Shown: piece after piece, positions 1-6,445 of the stretch
Numbering within the stretch: the stretch's first letter is position 1
How the letters are laid out: the number at the start of each line of letters is the position of its first letter
Assembly (NCBI GenBank): GCA_013002645.1
Contig: JABDJF010000643.1
Coordinates: 1 to 7,151 of the forward strand
Length of the DNA: 7,151 nt
Direction of reading: 5' to 3'
Source of the DNA: Myxococcales bacterium
GTDB taxonomy: Bacteria > Myxococcota_A > Polyangia > Polyangiales > Houyiibacteriaceae
The notes under the pieces: model-generated
Told to the model about the DNA's origin: nothing
The model's input: the letters and a program-made list of their open reading frames with translations, nothing else
The model's database searches: none
Translations under genes and position numbers: made by a program

Positions 1-600
1 AGTCAGCACTGCAGCAAGCGCGGTTCCAATCGTGATGGCGGGCAAGATCAAGGCCTCGGGGCCTGCCAAGTCGTCTCCAGGCAAGGGCAACCAACGAAGC
101 TTGACGCCAAACGCGAGAATCAGGAGCGGCCCCAGCCAGATGTTCGGGATCGCCAGACCTGCGACCGCGACCGTCGAGGCGACCTTGTCCCAGCCTTTGC
201 CAGCCTGGGCCGCTGCGATCGTCCCGAGAGGTATCGCGACGAACCAGGCCACGAGCAGCGCCGCGATCGCGAGCACGATCGTGTACGGCAGAACGTCTCT
301 CATCATCGACCAAACCGAGCGATCGGGCTGCCTAAACGACGTACCCATACTGCCGTCAGCCATGTTTCCGAGGAACGACAGGTACTGCTCGCCGACGGGC
401 CGGTCGAGATCGAGCGCGCGGCGAAGCTCGGCTTTCTCTTCCGGGCCGGCCTGGTCCCCCAGGATCGCTTCCACCGGGTCACCAGGAATCAAGCGCACCA
501 ACAAGAAGACGATCGTCACCAGTCCCACGACGGTCAGCAGCGCGCGCAGAAGGCGACCTGCAAGATACCGCAAGAGGCCCGGAGACATCATCCGGACCAT
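1..600 (-). CDS. Peptide ABC transporter permease, DppB/OppB/GsiC family (partial, 3' end off the left edge)
   Basis: This is an inner-membrane permease subunit of a binding-protein-dependent importer for dipeptides, oligopeptides or glutathione. I translated the minus strand by hand: 200 codons are visible from ATG at 600, with no stop before the edge, so roughly the last third of a usual 300-340 residue protein is missing. Visible marks: a short cytoplasmic N-terminus, a first membrane helix at about residues 18-37, the family signature IPGDP at 38-42, a periplasmic segment with LGDQAGPEE and a DRPV-QY stretch at 47-73, then membrane helices near 105-128 and 141-165 and the start of another at 184-200. 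The EAA loop that contacts the ATPase would lie past the edge. AAGG sits about 13 bases upstream of this ATG; in-frame ATGs at 591 and 588 are alternatives. It follows the lipoprotein gene by 44 bases and probably shares its transcript. Substrate cannot be told; the partner permease, ATPases and binding protein are not in view. Confidence 0.93.
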   Translation of the reverse strand, partial: MVRMMSPGLLRYLAGRLLRALLTVVGLVTIVFLLVRLIPGDPVEAILGDQAGPEEKAELRRALDLDRPVGEQYLSFLGNMADGSMGTSFRQPDRSVWSMMRDVLPYTIVLAIAALLVAWFVAIPLGTIAAAQAGKGWDKVASTVAVAGLAIPNIWLGPLLILAFGVKLRWLPLPGDDLAGPEALILPAITIGTALAAVLT

Positions 601-644
601 AGTACGCCCAATCCTTGCCCGCGTCGGTTTCCTGTCGAGCGAGG

Positions 645-1112
645 CTACATCCCGGCGTCGAGCTCTGACTCCGATTCGAGGGAGTCCACCGTGACCCCGG
701 GGGTCAGGGCCACGCAGATCTTCGCTTCCGCCTTGTAGAGATTCAAGTCGATGATGCGCGCGACCCGCTCCTCGAGCAAGAGGTCCTGGCTGAAGCCGCC
801 ACTTTGCGTGATGTTCTCCGGCAGCACGCAGCTGTATTCCCGGCGGCCGCAGTCGCCCGTGTTGTCGCAGGTCTTCATGCACCAGGTCTCCGCCGTGCGG
901 CTCGGGATGAAGCGCCACTCGACGCAGGCCCCCTCGGGACAGGTGTCCGCATCACAGGCAAAGATCGTGCAGTAGCCACCGGGCTGAGACAGGTCGCACT
1001 GCCGCTCTCCGGTGACCGAGCAATCGATGGAGCTCCCGCAGGCGTCCCCGATGTTCATTTTGCAACCGGCTAGCGCGAGAAGGGCAAGCCATGTGATCGT
1101 GGCGCGACGCAT
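645..1112 (-). CDS. Cysteine-rich exported lipoprotein, function unknown
   Basis: The product is 155 residues from ATG at 1112. It opens with a lipoprotein signal: two arginines at 2-3, a hydrophobic run at 5-15 and a lipobox LAGC ending at Cys17, which would be lipidated after cleavage. The mature part holds twelve further cysteines, the first eleven packed between about residues 24 and 100 in spaced pairs such as CDADTC and CMKTC-DNTGDC. This points to a small disulfide-knitted domain outside the cytoplasm. The C-terminal third is cysteine-poor and acidic at the very end (ESESELDAGM). The residue after the lipid cysteine is Lys, not Asp, so outer-membrane sorting is plausible. The frame is open back to a TTG at 1154, but ATG 1112 puts the signal sequence exactly at the N-terminus. 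There is no good ribosome binding site before it. Cysteine-rich lipoproteins of this style are common in myxobacteria; no named family is recognised. It lies directly upstream of the peptide permease gene. Confidence 0.8.
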   Translation of the reverse strand: MRRATITWLALLALAGCKMNIGDACGSSIDCSVTGERQCDLSQPGGYCTIFACDADTCPEGACVEWRFIPSRTAETWCMKTCDNTGDCGRREYSCVLPENITQSGGFSQDLLLEERVARIIDLNLYKAEAKICVALTPGVTVDSLESESELDAGM

Positions 1113-1124
1113 CGTTGGCGGCGG

Positions 1125-1154
1125 AGCATACGGGACCCTCGGCGCGATCGCCAA
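1125..1154 (-). promoter_or_regulatory. Candidate promoter for the lipoprotein-permease transcript
   Basis: On the minus strand TTGGCG (1154-1149) and TATGCT (1130-1125) are separated by 18 bases, each matching the sigma-70 consensus at four of six positions. A start about seven bases past the second box would leave a leader of only some five bases before ATG 1112. That would fit the absence of a ribosome binding site there. The match is modest and could be chance. Confidence 0.25.
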
Positions 1155-1178
1155 TCGCCCTGCGTCTGCGCAAATGAG

Positions 1179-1187
1179 TGATAGATT
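1179..1187 (+). promoter_or_regulatory. Candidate -10 element upstream of the transglycosylase
   Basis: TGATAGATT contains TAGATT (four of six against TATAAT) with a TG one base ahead. No TTG-type -35 box lies 15-18 bases before it. A very similar GATAGACT stands before the phosphatase gene. If used, transcription would begin within a few bases of the TTG start codon at 1197, giving an almost leaderless message. Confidence 0.2.
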
Positions 1188-1196
1188 CCGTACGGA

Positions 1197-3311
1197 TTGC
1201 GACGTTTTTGGCTAGGGGTGGGCTGTGCATTCTTGGTCGGCGCTGGGGCGCTGGCCGAGGACGGTCTCGAGCGCGTTGCGTCCCTGGTCCGAACCGGAAA
1301 CGAGCGCGGAGCCCTCAGAGAAATCGGCCTCTTGGCAGAACGACTGAGCGACGAGGATGCCGTCCGCTACCTCGAGGGCCGCCTTCTCCTGGCGGTCGGC
1401 CGCTCTTGCGAGGCGATGGCCACTCTGGCACGAACCCCGTCGACCCTTCCCGAGTCGATTCGCGACGACTCGCTGCGTCGATGGGCGACGTCCGCCGCCG
1501 AATGCGGAAACTGTGCCGAGGCCCGCCCGCTGCTCCTCCGCGCCAGCTCGCCAAGCGTCGCGACGAGTCGCCGCAATCGTGCCATCGCTGCCACGTGCGC
1601 GGTGCAGCTCGGTGAGCTCGAGACGGCCGCCGAAGAGCTTCATGCCCTGACACGATCCAAGCGGGGCGTGAGTAACCGAGTTGCGCTTCTTGCCATCTTG
1701 TCCGACCTCTACATCGAGCTCCAGCGCCCAGACGACGCTCACGACGCGGCGCTCGAGGCTTGGATCTCCGCCGTTCAGCCCGGCCAGCAGGCCGCAGCCC
1801 GCCAATTGGAAACGCGCGCATCCCCAAGCGTTGCCGATCGAATCGAGCGTGCGGAGGCCATGGTCGCCGCGCTTCGCTTCGAGAGAGCCGTTCAAGAGCT
1901 CGAAGCGATCGAGCTCGAAGCAGGCTCGGCCGTCGCGGCGCGCTGGCACCACGTCTATGGAATGGCGCTATTTCGAACGCGCAAACGTTACCTCGATGCC
2001 GCACGCACGTTGCACCGCGCCGCGTTGCTCCGAGGCGAGCACGAGATCGAGGACGCGTTCCATTCGGCGCGAGCCCTTTCACGGGCAGACCAAGACGCAC
2101 GCGCGATCCGCGCGTACCGGCGTTTCGCTCGGCGCTACCCCCGGCACAAGCGCGCGTCTGAGGCTCGCTTCCTCGCAGCGTGGCTAGAGATTCGGCTCGG
2201 CCGCGCCAGCGGGGAGAAGCAGATGGAGCGGCTGGTACGCGGGCGGTACCAAGTGCGCGGCCGATGGCGCCGAGCCGCACTCTGGGAGCTTGGTTTTCGT
2301 GCATTTGAAACACGGCGATACGCTCGGTCCGCACGATTTCTCAGCCAGTACACTCCGCTCGCAACCAAGGCGATGGATGAGGCGCGAGGCCACTATTGGC
2401 TCGGCCGCGCCTACCGTCGTGGTCCCAAAGCGCTCGATGCCTACCAAGAAGCGATCGCGGTGGAGCCCTTGCATTGGTACGCGGTCTTGGCCGCCGCGAG
2501 GATCAGGAAACTCAAGGTCGAGCCCCCGGCACCGTTCGACAACTCGGTCTCTCCGGTCTCGGTCGAGGTTCCCAGCGAGCCACTGCCGCTGCCCCATACC
2601 TTCGAGATCTATCGCAACCTCGGCCTCGACCTAGACGGCATCGACTGGCTGAAAACGCACGAGAACGCGCTGGTGGCCGACCAGCCGAGATCGCAGCGCA
2701 TCCCGCTCTTGACCTGGCTCTACCGCGATGCCGGTGCCTATCGAGAAGCGCTCCTGATCGCGCGTCGGCGCATGATCTATCTGCAGAGCGACCCGTCGCA
2801 GCATCGCTGGTGGTGGGACGCAGCATACCCGATGCCTTGGCAGTCCGTCGTCGACGAGCATCGTGGAGAGCTGCCGCGTGCGCTCGTCTACGCGACGATG
2901 CGTCAGGAAAGCGGCTTTCGTCCGGAGGTCGTCAGCAGGGCTGGCGCCGTTGGGCTGATGCAGATGATGCCGGAGCTGGCAAGCAAGCTAACCGGCAAGG
3001 CGGTCACGCGGCCGATGCTGCGCGTGCCGGAGACGAACATCGCCCTCGGTCTCGAAGAGATGGCCGCGCTCGCGGAGGAATTCGATCACGTCTATCCCTT
3101 GAGCATCGCGGCTTACAATGCAGGCGAGAGTCGGGTAAAACGCTGGCTCAAGGAAAGCCGGAGGATGGAGCTCGATCGCTTCGTCGAGCGGATACCTTTC
3201 AACGAAACGCGGAACTACGTGCGCCGCGTCAGTACGCACTACGCGCGCTACGCGTACCTGGACGACCCGGAGTCGGATTGGCCCCAGCTGCCCGCCTTCG
3301 TTAACCCCTGA
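1197..3311 (+). CDS. Soluble lytic murein transglycosylase, Slt70-like
   Basis: A 704-residue periplasmic enzyme expected to cleave the MurNAc-GlcNAc bond of peptidoglycan without water, leaving 1,6-anhydro-MurNAc ends. Order of parts: a signal peptide at 1-21 (Arg2-Arg3, hydrophobic core, ALA before Glu22); a long alpha-helical, TPR-like region from about 25 to 540 that would form the doughnut seen in Slt70; a linker-domain motif HYWLGRA at 399-405 followed by PLHWY at 424-428; then the catalytic SLT domain from about 555 to 690. In that domain MRQESGF places the catalytic Glu at 571, followed by GLMQMMP at 586-592, AAYNAG at 638-643 and ETRNYVRRV at 670-678, all classic for this family. Length is close to E. 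coli Slt70. The start is TTG: an in-frame TAG at 1182 rules out anything much further upstream, and TTG 1197 yields a well-formed signal peptide. GTG at 1218 is the alternative but would cut the signal short. No clear ribosome binding site precedes it. The gene points away from the lipoprotein and is followed by the phosphatase after 110 bases. Confidence 0.93.
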   Translation: MRRFWLGVGCAFLVGAGALAEDGLERVASLVRTGNERGALREIGLLAERLSDEDAVRYLEGRLLLAVGRSCEAMATLARTPSTLPESIRDDSLRRWATSAAECGNCAEARPLLLRASSPSVATSRRNRAIAATCAVQLGELETAAEELHALTRSKRGVSNRVALLAILSDLYIELQRPDDAHDAALEAWISAVQPGQQAAARQLETRASPSVADRIERAEAMVAALRFERAVQELEAIELEAGSAVAARWHHVYGMALFRTRKRYLDAARTLHRAALLRGEHEIEDAFHSARALSRADQDARAIRAYRRFARRYPRHKRASEARFLAAWLEIRLGRASGEKQMERLVRGRYQVRGRWRRAALWELGFRAFETRRYARSARFLSQYTPLATKAMDEARGHYWLGRAYRRGPKALDAYQEAIAVEPLHWYAVLAAARIRKLKVEPPAPFDNSVSPVSVEVPSEPLPLPHTFEIYRNLGLDLDGIDWLKTHENALVADQPRSQRIPLLTWLYRDAGAYREALLIARRRMIYLQSDPSQHRWWWDAAYPMPWQSVVDEHRGELPRALVYATMRQESGFRPEVVSRAGAVGLMQMMPELASKLTGKAVTRPMLRVPETNIALGLEEMAALAEEFDHVYPLSIAAYNAGESRVKRWLKESRRMELDRFVERIPFNETRNYVRRVSTHYARYAYLDDPESDWPQLPAFVNP

Positions 3312-3312
3312 T

Positions 3313-3340
3313 TTGCCACGCTCCGCCCGTTCGATAGACT
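3313..3340 (+). promoter_or_regulatory. Candidate sigma-70-type promoter for the phosphatase-DUF2505 pair
   Basis: TTGCCA (3313-3318, five of six against TTGACA) and TAGACT (3335-3340, four of six against TATAAT) are 16 bases apart in the 110-base gap after the transglycosylase stop. Transcription would start near 3347 and leave a leader of about 75 bases. It is the best promoter candidate in the window but unproven; read-through from the transglycosylase gene is also possible, since no terminator is visible in the gap. Confidence 0.4.
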
Positions 3341-3411
3341 GATTTCAACGATTTGGGTTGCCCGCGATGGGGTCGAAGGCCAATAGATGGTCGGATCTCC
3401 TCTTCGAGCCT

Positions 3412-3415
3412 GAGA
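3412..3415 (+). promoter_or_regulatory. Weak ribosome binding site for the phosphatase
   Basis: GAGA six bases before ATG 3422 is the only purine-rich match upstream. It helps to choose this ATG over the TTG at 3353, which has none. Confidence 0.35.
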
Positions 3416-3421
3416 ACACGG

Positions 3422-4195
3422 ATGAATTTTACAGCTGCAGGGCTCACTGACGTCGGACTTCAGCGAGAGCATAACGAGGATAGCTACTGCATCTTGTCGG
3501 AGCATCGCCTGTTCGTGGTTGCCGATGGCATGGGCGGCCACCGCGCTGGCGACGTGGCAAGCCGCATGGCAACCTCGGAGATGACCGCCTACTTCGACGC
3601 AACCAACGCGGGTGCAGCGGGCGCCGAATGGTCGACCAAGAACGACCCAGCCATGACTCCCGACCAAAGTCGCCTGGTGTCGGCGGTGAAGCTCGCCAAT
3701 CAACGAATCTTTCAGACGTCTGTACGCAACCGCTCGGTCCAGGGCATGGGGACGACGGTGGTGGGCGCCTTGTTCAACCGGGATGACTGCAAGATCAACT
3801 TCGCGCACGTCGGTGACAGCAGGGCCTATCGTGTTCGCGATGACGAGATCATTCAACTCACGCGCGACCATTCCCTCTTGAACGACTATCTCCTCGTCAT
3901 GCCAAATCTCTCGGCTGCGCAAAAGGAGCGATTGCCGAGCAATGTGATCACGCGCGCGCTGGGCATGCAGCAGGCAGTCGCCGTCGACGTGTCCGCGGCG
4001 GACGTCGAGCCAGGGGACATCTACCTGCTCTGCTCCGATGGCCTCAACGGCATGGTGGGAGACGAGCGCATTCGTGAAATCATCCGCGACGCCGGCCCAG
4101 ACGTCGAGACCGCCGCCAAAACGCTGGTCGCTCAAGCCAATCAGAACGGGGGCGAAGACAACATCACCGTCGTCGTCGTCCGAATCGCCGAATAA
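3422..4195 (+). CDS. PP2C-family (PPM) serine/threonine protein phosphatase, PrpC/Stp-like
   Basis: A 257-residue soluble phosphatase that removes phosphate from Ser or Thr using two metal ions, usually opposing Hanks-type kinases in the cytoplasm. The whole bacterial PP2C motif set is present: DVGLQREHNEDSY at 10-22, VVADGMGGHRAGD at 32-44 with metal-binding Asp35 and Gly36, GMGTTVVG at 108-115, HVGDSRAYR at 129-137, LTRDHSLLND at 146-155, NVITRALGM at 174-182, CSDGLNGMV at 204-212 with metal-binding Asp206, and GGEDNITVVVV at 243-253 with Asp246 and Asn247. There is no membrane segment or added domain. ATG 3422 is chosen because the fold begins straight after it and GAGA lies six bases upstream; the open frame reaches back to TTG 3353, but those 23 extra residues resemble no part of the family. 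The next gene begins two bases after the TAA, so the two are very likely co-translated. No partner kinase is in view, and the substrate is unknown. Confidence 0.95.
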   Translation: MNFTAAGLTDVGLQREHNEDSYCILSEHRLFVVADGMGGHRAGDVASRMATSEMTAYFDATNAGAAGAEWSTKNDPAMTPDQSRLVSAVKLANQRIFQTSVRNRSVQGMGTTVVGALFNRDDCKINFAHVGDSRAYRVRDDEIIQLTRDHSLLNDYLLVMPNLSAAQKERLPSNVITRALGMQQAVAVDVSAADVEPGDIYLLCSDGLNGMVGDERIREIIRDAGPDVETAAKTLVAQANQNGGEDNITVVVVRIAE

Positions 4196-4197
4196 TC

Positions 4198-4692
4198 ATG
4201 CCCAAGACCCTAGCCATTCACCAGTTGCTGGACTGCTCGAAACAGGAATTCTGGGACCGAATCTTCCGCTGCGAAGAGTTCAATGAGTACCTTTATGAGG
4301 GCCTCGGCTTCGAGTACGAGCTCGAGGAATGGAATCCTCAGACCGGATACCGACGCGCCAAGGTTCGGCCCGCGCAGCAGATGCCACGTGCGGTCGCAAG
4401 AGTCCTAGGCGACCGCTTCAGCTACATCGAAGAGGGCACCTTCGACTCCCTGACCGCGACCTACCGCTTCATCGTCATTCCCTCGACCATTGCTGACCGG
4501 ATTCGAGTCAAGGGGACCGTCAGCGTCGAAGCGGTCTCGCCGCAACAGTGCGAGCGCCACGTGACTCTCGAAATCGGTGCGGACGTTCTCGGCCTGGGCC
4601 TTCTAATCGAAACGTATTTTGCGGCGACGACCCGTGCGCAGTATGCCAAGAACGCGGCGCTCGTGAACGACTATCTAGCTAGCCTGCACTAG
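4198..4692 (+). CDS. DUF2505 / SRPBCC-like protein of unknown function
   Basis: A 164-residue soluble protein with no signal peptide or membrane segment. The pattern of an opening beta strand (TLAIHQLLDCS), a helix carrying EFWDRIF and FNEYLYE at 17-34, several alternating strands (RYRFIVIPST-type at 88-97, KGTVSVEAV at 105-113, RHVTLEIGADVLG at 120-132) and a long C-terminal helix from about 134 to 163 is that of a START/SRPBCC hydrophobic-ligand cup. The turn GLGLLIET before the last helix and the overall order agree with DUF2505. Family assignment is by remembered pattern, not by search. It starts two bases after the phosphatase stop with no ribosome binding site of its own, which suggests coupling to that gene. 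Its stop TAG at 4690-4692 overlaps the stop of ggt on the other strand. What it binds, if anything, cannot be told from sequence. Confidence 0.7.
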   Translation: MPKTLAIHQLLDCSKQEFWDRIFRCEEFNEYLYEGLGFEYELEEWNPQTGYRRAKVRPAQQMPRAVARVLGDRFSYIEEGTFDSLTATYRFIVIPSTIADRIRVKGTVSVEAVSPQQCERHVTLEIGADVLGLGLLIETYFAATTRAQYAKNAALVNDYLASLH

Positions 4693-4693
4693 C
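4678..4693. other. Small inverted repeat with shared CTAG stop between convergent genes
   Basis: GCTAG (4678-4682) and CTAGC (4689-4693) form a five-base inverted repeat around a six-base loop. The right arm contains CTAG at 4689-4692, whose TAG ends the DUF2505 gene on the plus strand and whose complement ends ggt on the minus strand. Three CTAG tetramers fall within 18 bases (4675, 4679, 4689). The stem is too short and lacks a T run on either side to be called a terminator. Confidence 0.5.
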
Positions 4694-6398
4694 GGCCGGC
4701 TGGGCGTCCGCCTTTGCGGGGATCGCTGGCGGCTTGCAGCTTTCGCCCGGTGGGACGCTCGACGTAAATCAGCTGCACATTGGCGACGTTGTGAATGGGC
4801 TCCACTCGATGACCAAGGGCAACGAGTGCATCTTGGAGCCCGGAATCCAAAGGAGCGACCTTTTCTACACGCAGGGTTTGAGGCACCCCCTGGTGGTGAA
4901 TGCGAGGCGCGGCGACGGCCTCCGCGGCGCTCATGTCGTGAAGCAAGACATTCATCGCCACCTGCTGTGTCGCGGTCACGATCCGGCTTCCCCCAGACGC
5001 GCCCACGCACAGGACGGGCTTGCCGTCGTCGAAAACGATAGTCGGGGACATCGTCGACACCGGACGCTTCCAGGGCCCGGGAAGGTTTCGGGCTCCGCCT
5101 ACCAGGCCAAAGGCATTGGTCTTGCCGATGCCGCTGGCGAAGTCGTCCATCTCGTCGTTCATGACGATGCCGCCGCCTGTGAAGCGGGCTCCAAAGGGAA
5201 GGTTCACCGTCGTCGTCACCGAGGCGACGTTTCCTTCGACGTCGACCACGCAAAGGTGAGAAGTTCCCGCGTTTTCAGGGGCGGCGACCTCGGTCCTCGT
5301 CCATTCGATCGGAAGGTCGTAGTCCGCGCTAGGATGGGCCTTGCCGTCCGCGGCGAGCTTCGCGCGCACGTCGATCCGGGAAGCATCCATCATTTTGTCG
5401 AGCGGCAAGATGACCTGGTCCGGGTCGCCGAAGTATCGCTGCCGATCGAGAAAGGGTCCCTTCCAGGACTCGGCCATCGCGTGCAGCAGCGGTGGGCCGT
5501 AGCTTGGACTCGGTCCAACCGCTTTTTGGAGAATCGAGAGGCTTTGGACCATGGTGAATCCGCCGGCGCTCGGCGGTGGGGCCGTGACCCAGCGGTACCC
5601 GAAGGCGTTGGTCTCGAGCGGTTCTCGGGTTCGAACCCGGTAGGCACGCAAATCCTGCAAGGTCATGATGCCGCCGTGTTCTTGGGCTGAATCGGCGATC
5701 TCCTGGCCGATGACCCCGCCGTAAATCACAGCCGCGCCATTTTCGGCGAAGGCGCGGAGGACGCGGGCCAAGTCCGGACGGCGCAAGGTCGCACCCGCCC
5801 GGAGATCCCATGTCCCCATGACCGGGTCCTTGCGCAGTTGAATCTCGAAAGCGCTTCCCATCGCTGCGAGCGACTTGCTCACCTCGAAGCCCTGTTCGGC
5901 GAGGCGAAGGGCGGGAGCGATGACCTCACGCAGGGAGAGCGCCCCAAATCGTTCGACCAGAGCCTCGATGCCCGCAGGCTCTCCGGGAACCCCTGCGGCG
6001 AGCCCGCCGAGCTGCGATGGAGAGCTCGCAGGGCCTTCGGCCTCGCCGGTTTCGACTTCGAACATCGTACGGCTCGCGGCACGCGGGGCGCGCTCGCGAA
6101 AGTCGAGGAAAGTCAACGACTGGTCGGCCGCGCGGTAATAGAGCGCGAACCCGCCGCCGCCAAGACCGCTGCTCGCGGGATTGACCACACCGAGGGCGAG
6201 CATCGTCGCGGCAGCGGCGTCTGCGGCATTTCCGCCTGCCAATAGGATCTCAGCGCCCGCCTTCGACGCTTCGGCATGATCGGCCGCAACCGCTTCGCGG
6301 CCGAAAACCGCAGCGTGTTCCGTCGGGAAGCCTACGGCGAGGCCGGTGATCAGAAACGCCGAAACCCAACAAAGCACGATCGAAAGCCAACGTTTCAC
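4689..6398 (-). CDS. ggt: Gamma-glutamyltranspeptidase (glutathione hydrolase) precursor
   Basis: A 569-residue Ntn-hydrolase that cleaves the gamma-glutamyl bond of glutathione and related compounds in the periplasm, giving glutamate (or a transferred gamma-glutamyl group) and Cys-Gly. The N-terminus has Lys2-Arg3 and a hydrophobic run to about residue 23, a signal peptide. GGNAADAAAATMLALGVVNP at 55-74 and GLGGGGF at 78-84 are family landmarks; Arg101 in DFRERAP matches the substrate-binding Arg114 of E. coli. The proenzyme should self-cleave before Thr379 (GTSHL), giving a small subunit of 191 residues. Binding-site counterparts are Asn399, Glu416 and Asp419 (NDEMDDF), Ser448-Thr449 (PVSTMSPT) and Gly469-Gly470. 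The APRIHHQ and final ASDPR motifs show the protein is complete. The start is GTG at 6398, with AAGG seven bases and GGAGG twelve bases upstream. It converges on the DUF2505 gene with a four-base overlap and diverges from gshB. Confidence 0.95.
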   Translation of the reverse strand: MKRWLSIVLCWVSAFLITGLAVGFPTEHAAVFGREAVAADHAEASKAGAEILLAGGNAADAAAATMLALGVVNPASSGLGGGGFALYYRAADQSLTFLDFRERAPRAASRTMFEVETGEAEGPASSPSQLGGLAAGVPGEPAGIEALVERFGALSLREVIAPALRLAEQGFEVSKSLAAMGSAFEIQLRKDPVMGTWDLRAGATLRRPDLARVLRAFAENGAAVIYGGVIGQEIADSAQEHGGIMTLQDLRAYRVRTREPLETNAFGYRWVTAPPPSAGGFTMVQSLSILQKAVGPSPSYGPPLLHAMAESWKGPFLDRQRYFGDPDQVILPLDKMMDASRIDVRAKLAADGKAHPSADYDLPIEWTRTEVAAPENAGTSHLCVVDVEGNVASVTTTVNLPFGARFTGGGIVMNDEMDDFASGIGKTNAFGLVGGARNLPGPWKRPVSTMSPTIVFDDGKPVLCVGASGGSRIVTATQQVAMNVLLHDMSAAEAVAAPRIHHQGVPQTLRVEKVAPLDSGLQDALVALGHRVEPIHNVANVQLIYVERPTGRKLQAASDPRKGGRPAGR

Positions 6399-6445
6399 CC
6401 CCCCACCTTGCCTCCAAACCAGCGCAGATGCTACCGAAGACTCTC
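6399..6445. promoter_or_regulatory. Short divergent control region between ggt and gshB
   Basis: Only 47 bases lie between the GTG of ggt and the preferred ATG of gshB (29 if gshB starts at ATG 6428). The ribosome binding site of ggt (complement of CCTT at 6406-6409 and CCTCC at 6411-6415) fills part of it. No convincing -35/-10 pair fits inside in either direction, so promoters for one or both genes must overlap the opposite gene's 5' coding sequence. Confidence 0.5.
6406..6415 (-). promoter_or_regulatory. Ribosome binding site supporting the GTG start of ggt
   Basis: Read on the minus strand the segment is GGAGGCAAGG, followed by seven G/T-rich bases and then GTG at 6398. AAGG is at a normal distance and GGAGG slightly far. 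This is the clearest ribosome binding site in the window and justifies a GTG start. Confidence 0.6.

Larger units (their letters stand above)
1113..1196. other. Divergent intergenic region between the lipoprotein and transglycosylase genes
   Basis: These 84 bases must hold the start signals for both the leftward lipoprotein-permease unit and the rightward transglycosylase gene. The stretch contains GCGATCGC at 1144-1151 and the -10-like sequence TGATAGATT at 1179-1187. A short open frame from ATG 1174 ends at a TAG at 1213-1215 inside the transglycosylase start and has no sign of being used. Confidence 0.6.

Noticed and set aside
32..694. Open plus-strand frame of 220 codons opposite the permease
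   Set aside because: The minus strand here translates to an unmistakable membrane permease. The plus-frame product is a Ser/Arg/Pro-rich shadow with no domain character, typical of GC-rich antisense frames.
1197..1260. Twin-arginine or lipoprotein signal at the transglycosylase N-terminus
   Set aside because: The Arg pair is not in an SRRxFLK-like context, and the only early cysteine (Cys10, after GVG) lacks a Leu at -3 and comes too early for a lipobox. A general Sec signal peptide fits better.
1315..2334. Long open minus-strand frame of 339 codons inside the transglycosylase gene
   Set aside because: Its product is dominated by Arg, Ala and Gly with no motif, and the plus strand codes for the helical domain of a well-recognised enzyme. 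It is a GC-skewed antisense shadow.
2396..3304. Open plus-strand frame of 302 codons, one base shifted, overlapping the transglycosylase catalytic domain
   Set aside because: It overlaps conserved SLT motifs in the real frame and is arginine/alanine-rich itself, so it is not evidence of a frameshift.
3248..4135. Open minus-strand frame of 295 codons opposite the phosphatase
   Set aside because: All PP2C motifs are on the plus strand in one uninterrupted frame; the reverse product matches nothing I recognise.
4168..4180. Run of CGTCGTCGTCGTC as a microsatellite
   Set aside because: It encodes the Val run of the last PP2C beta strand, a normal feature of the family, and is too short to count as a meaningful repeat.
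4708..4718. Small hairpin CCGC-CTTT-GCGG near the 3' end of ggt as a terminator
   Set aside because: The stem is only four pairs, lies within the coding sequence and has no T run on either side.
4734..5690. Open plus-strand frame of 318 codons opposite ggt
   Set aside because: The ggt reading on the minus strand has every catalytic and binding residue in place. This frame is its complement shadow.
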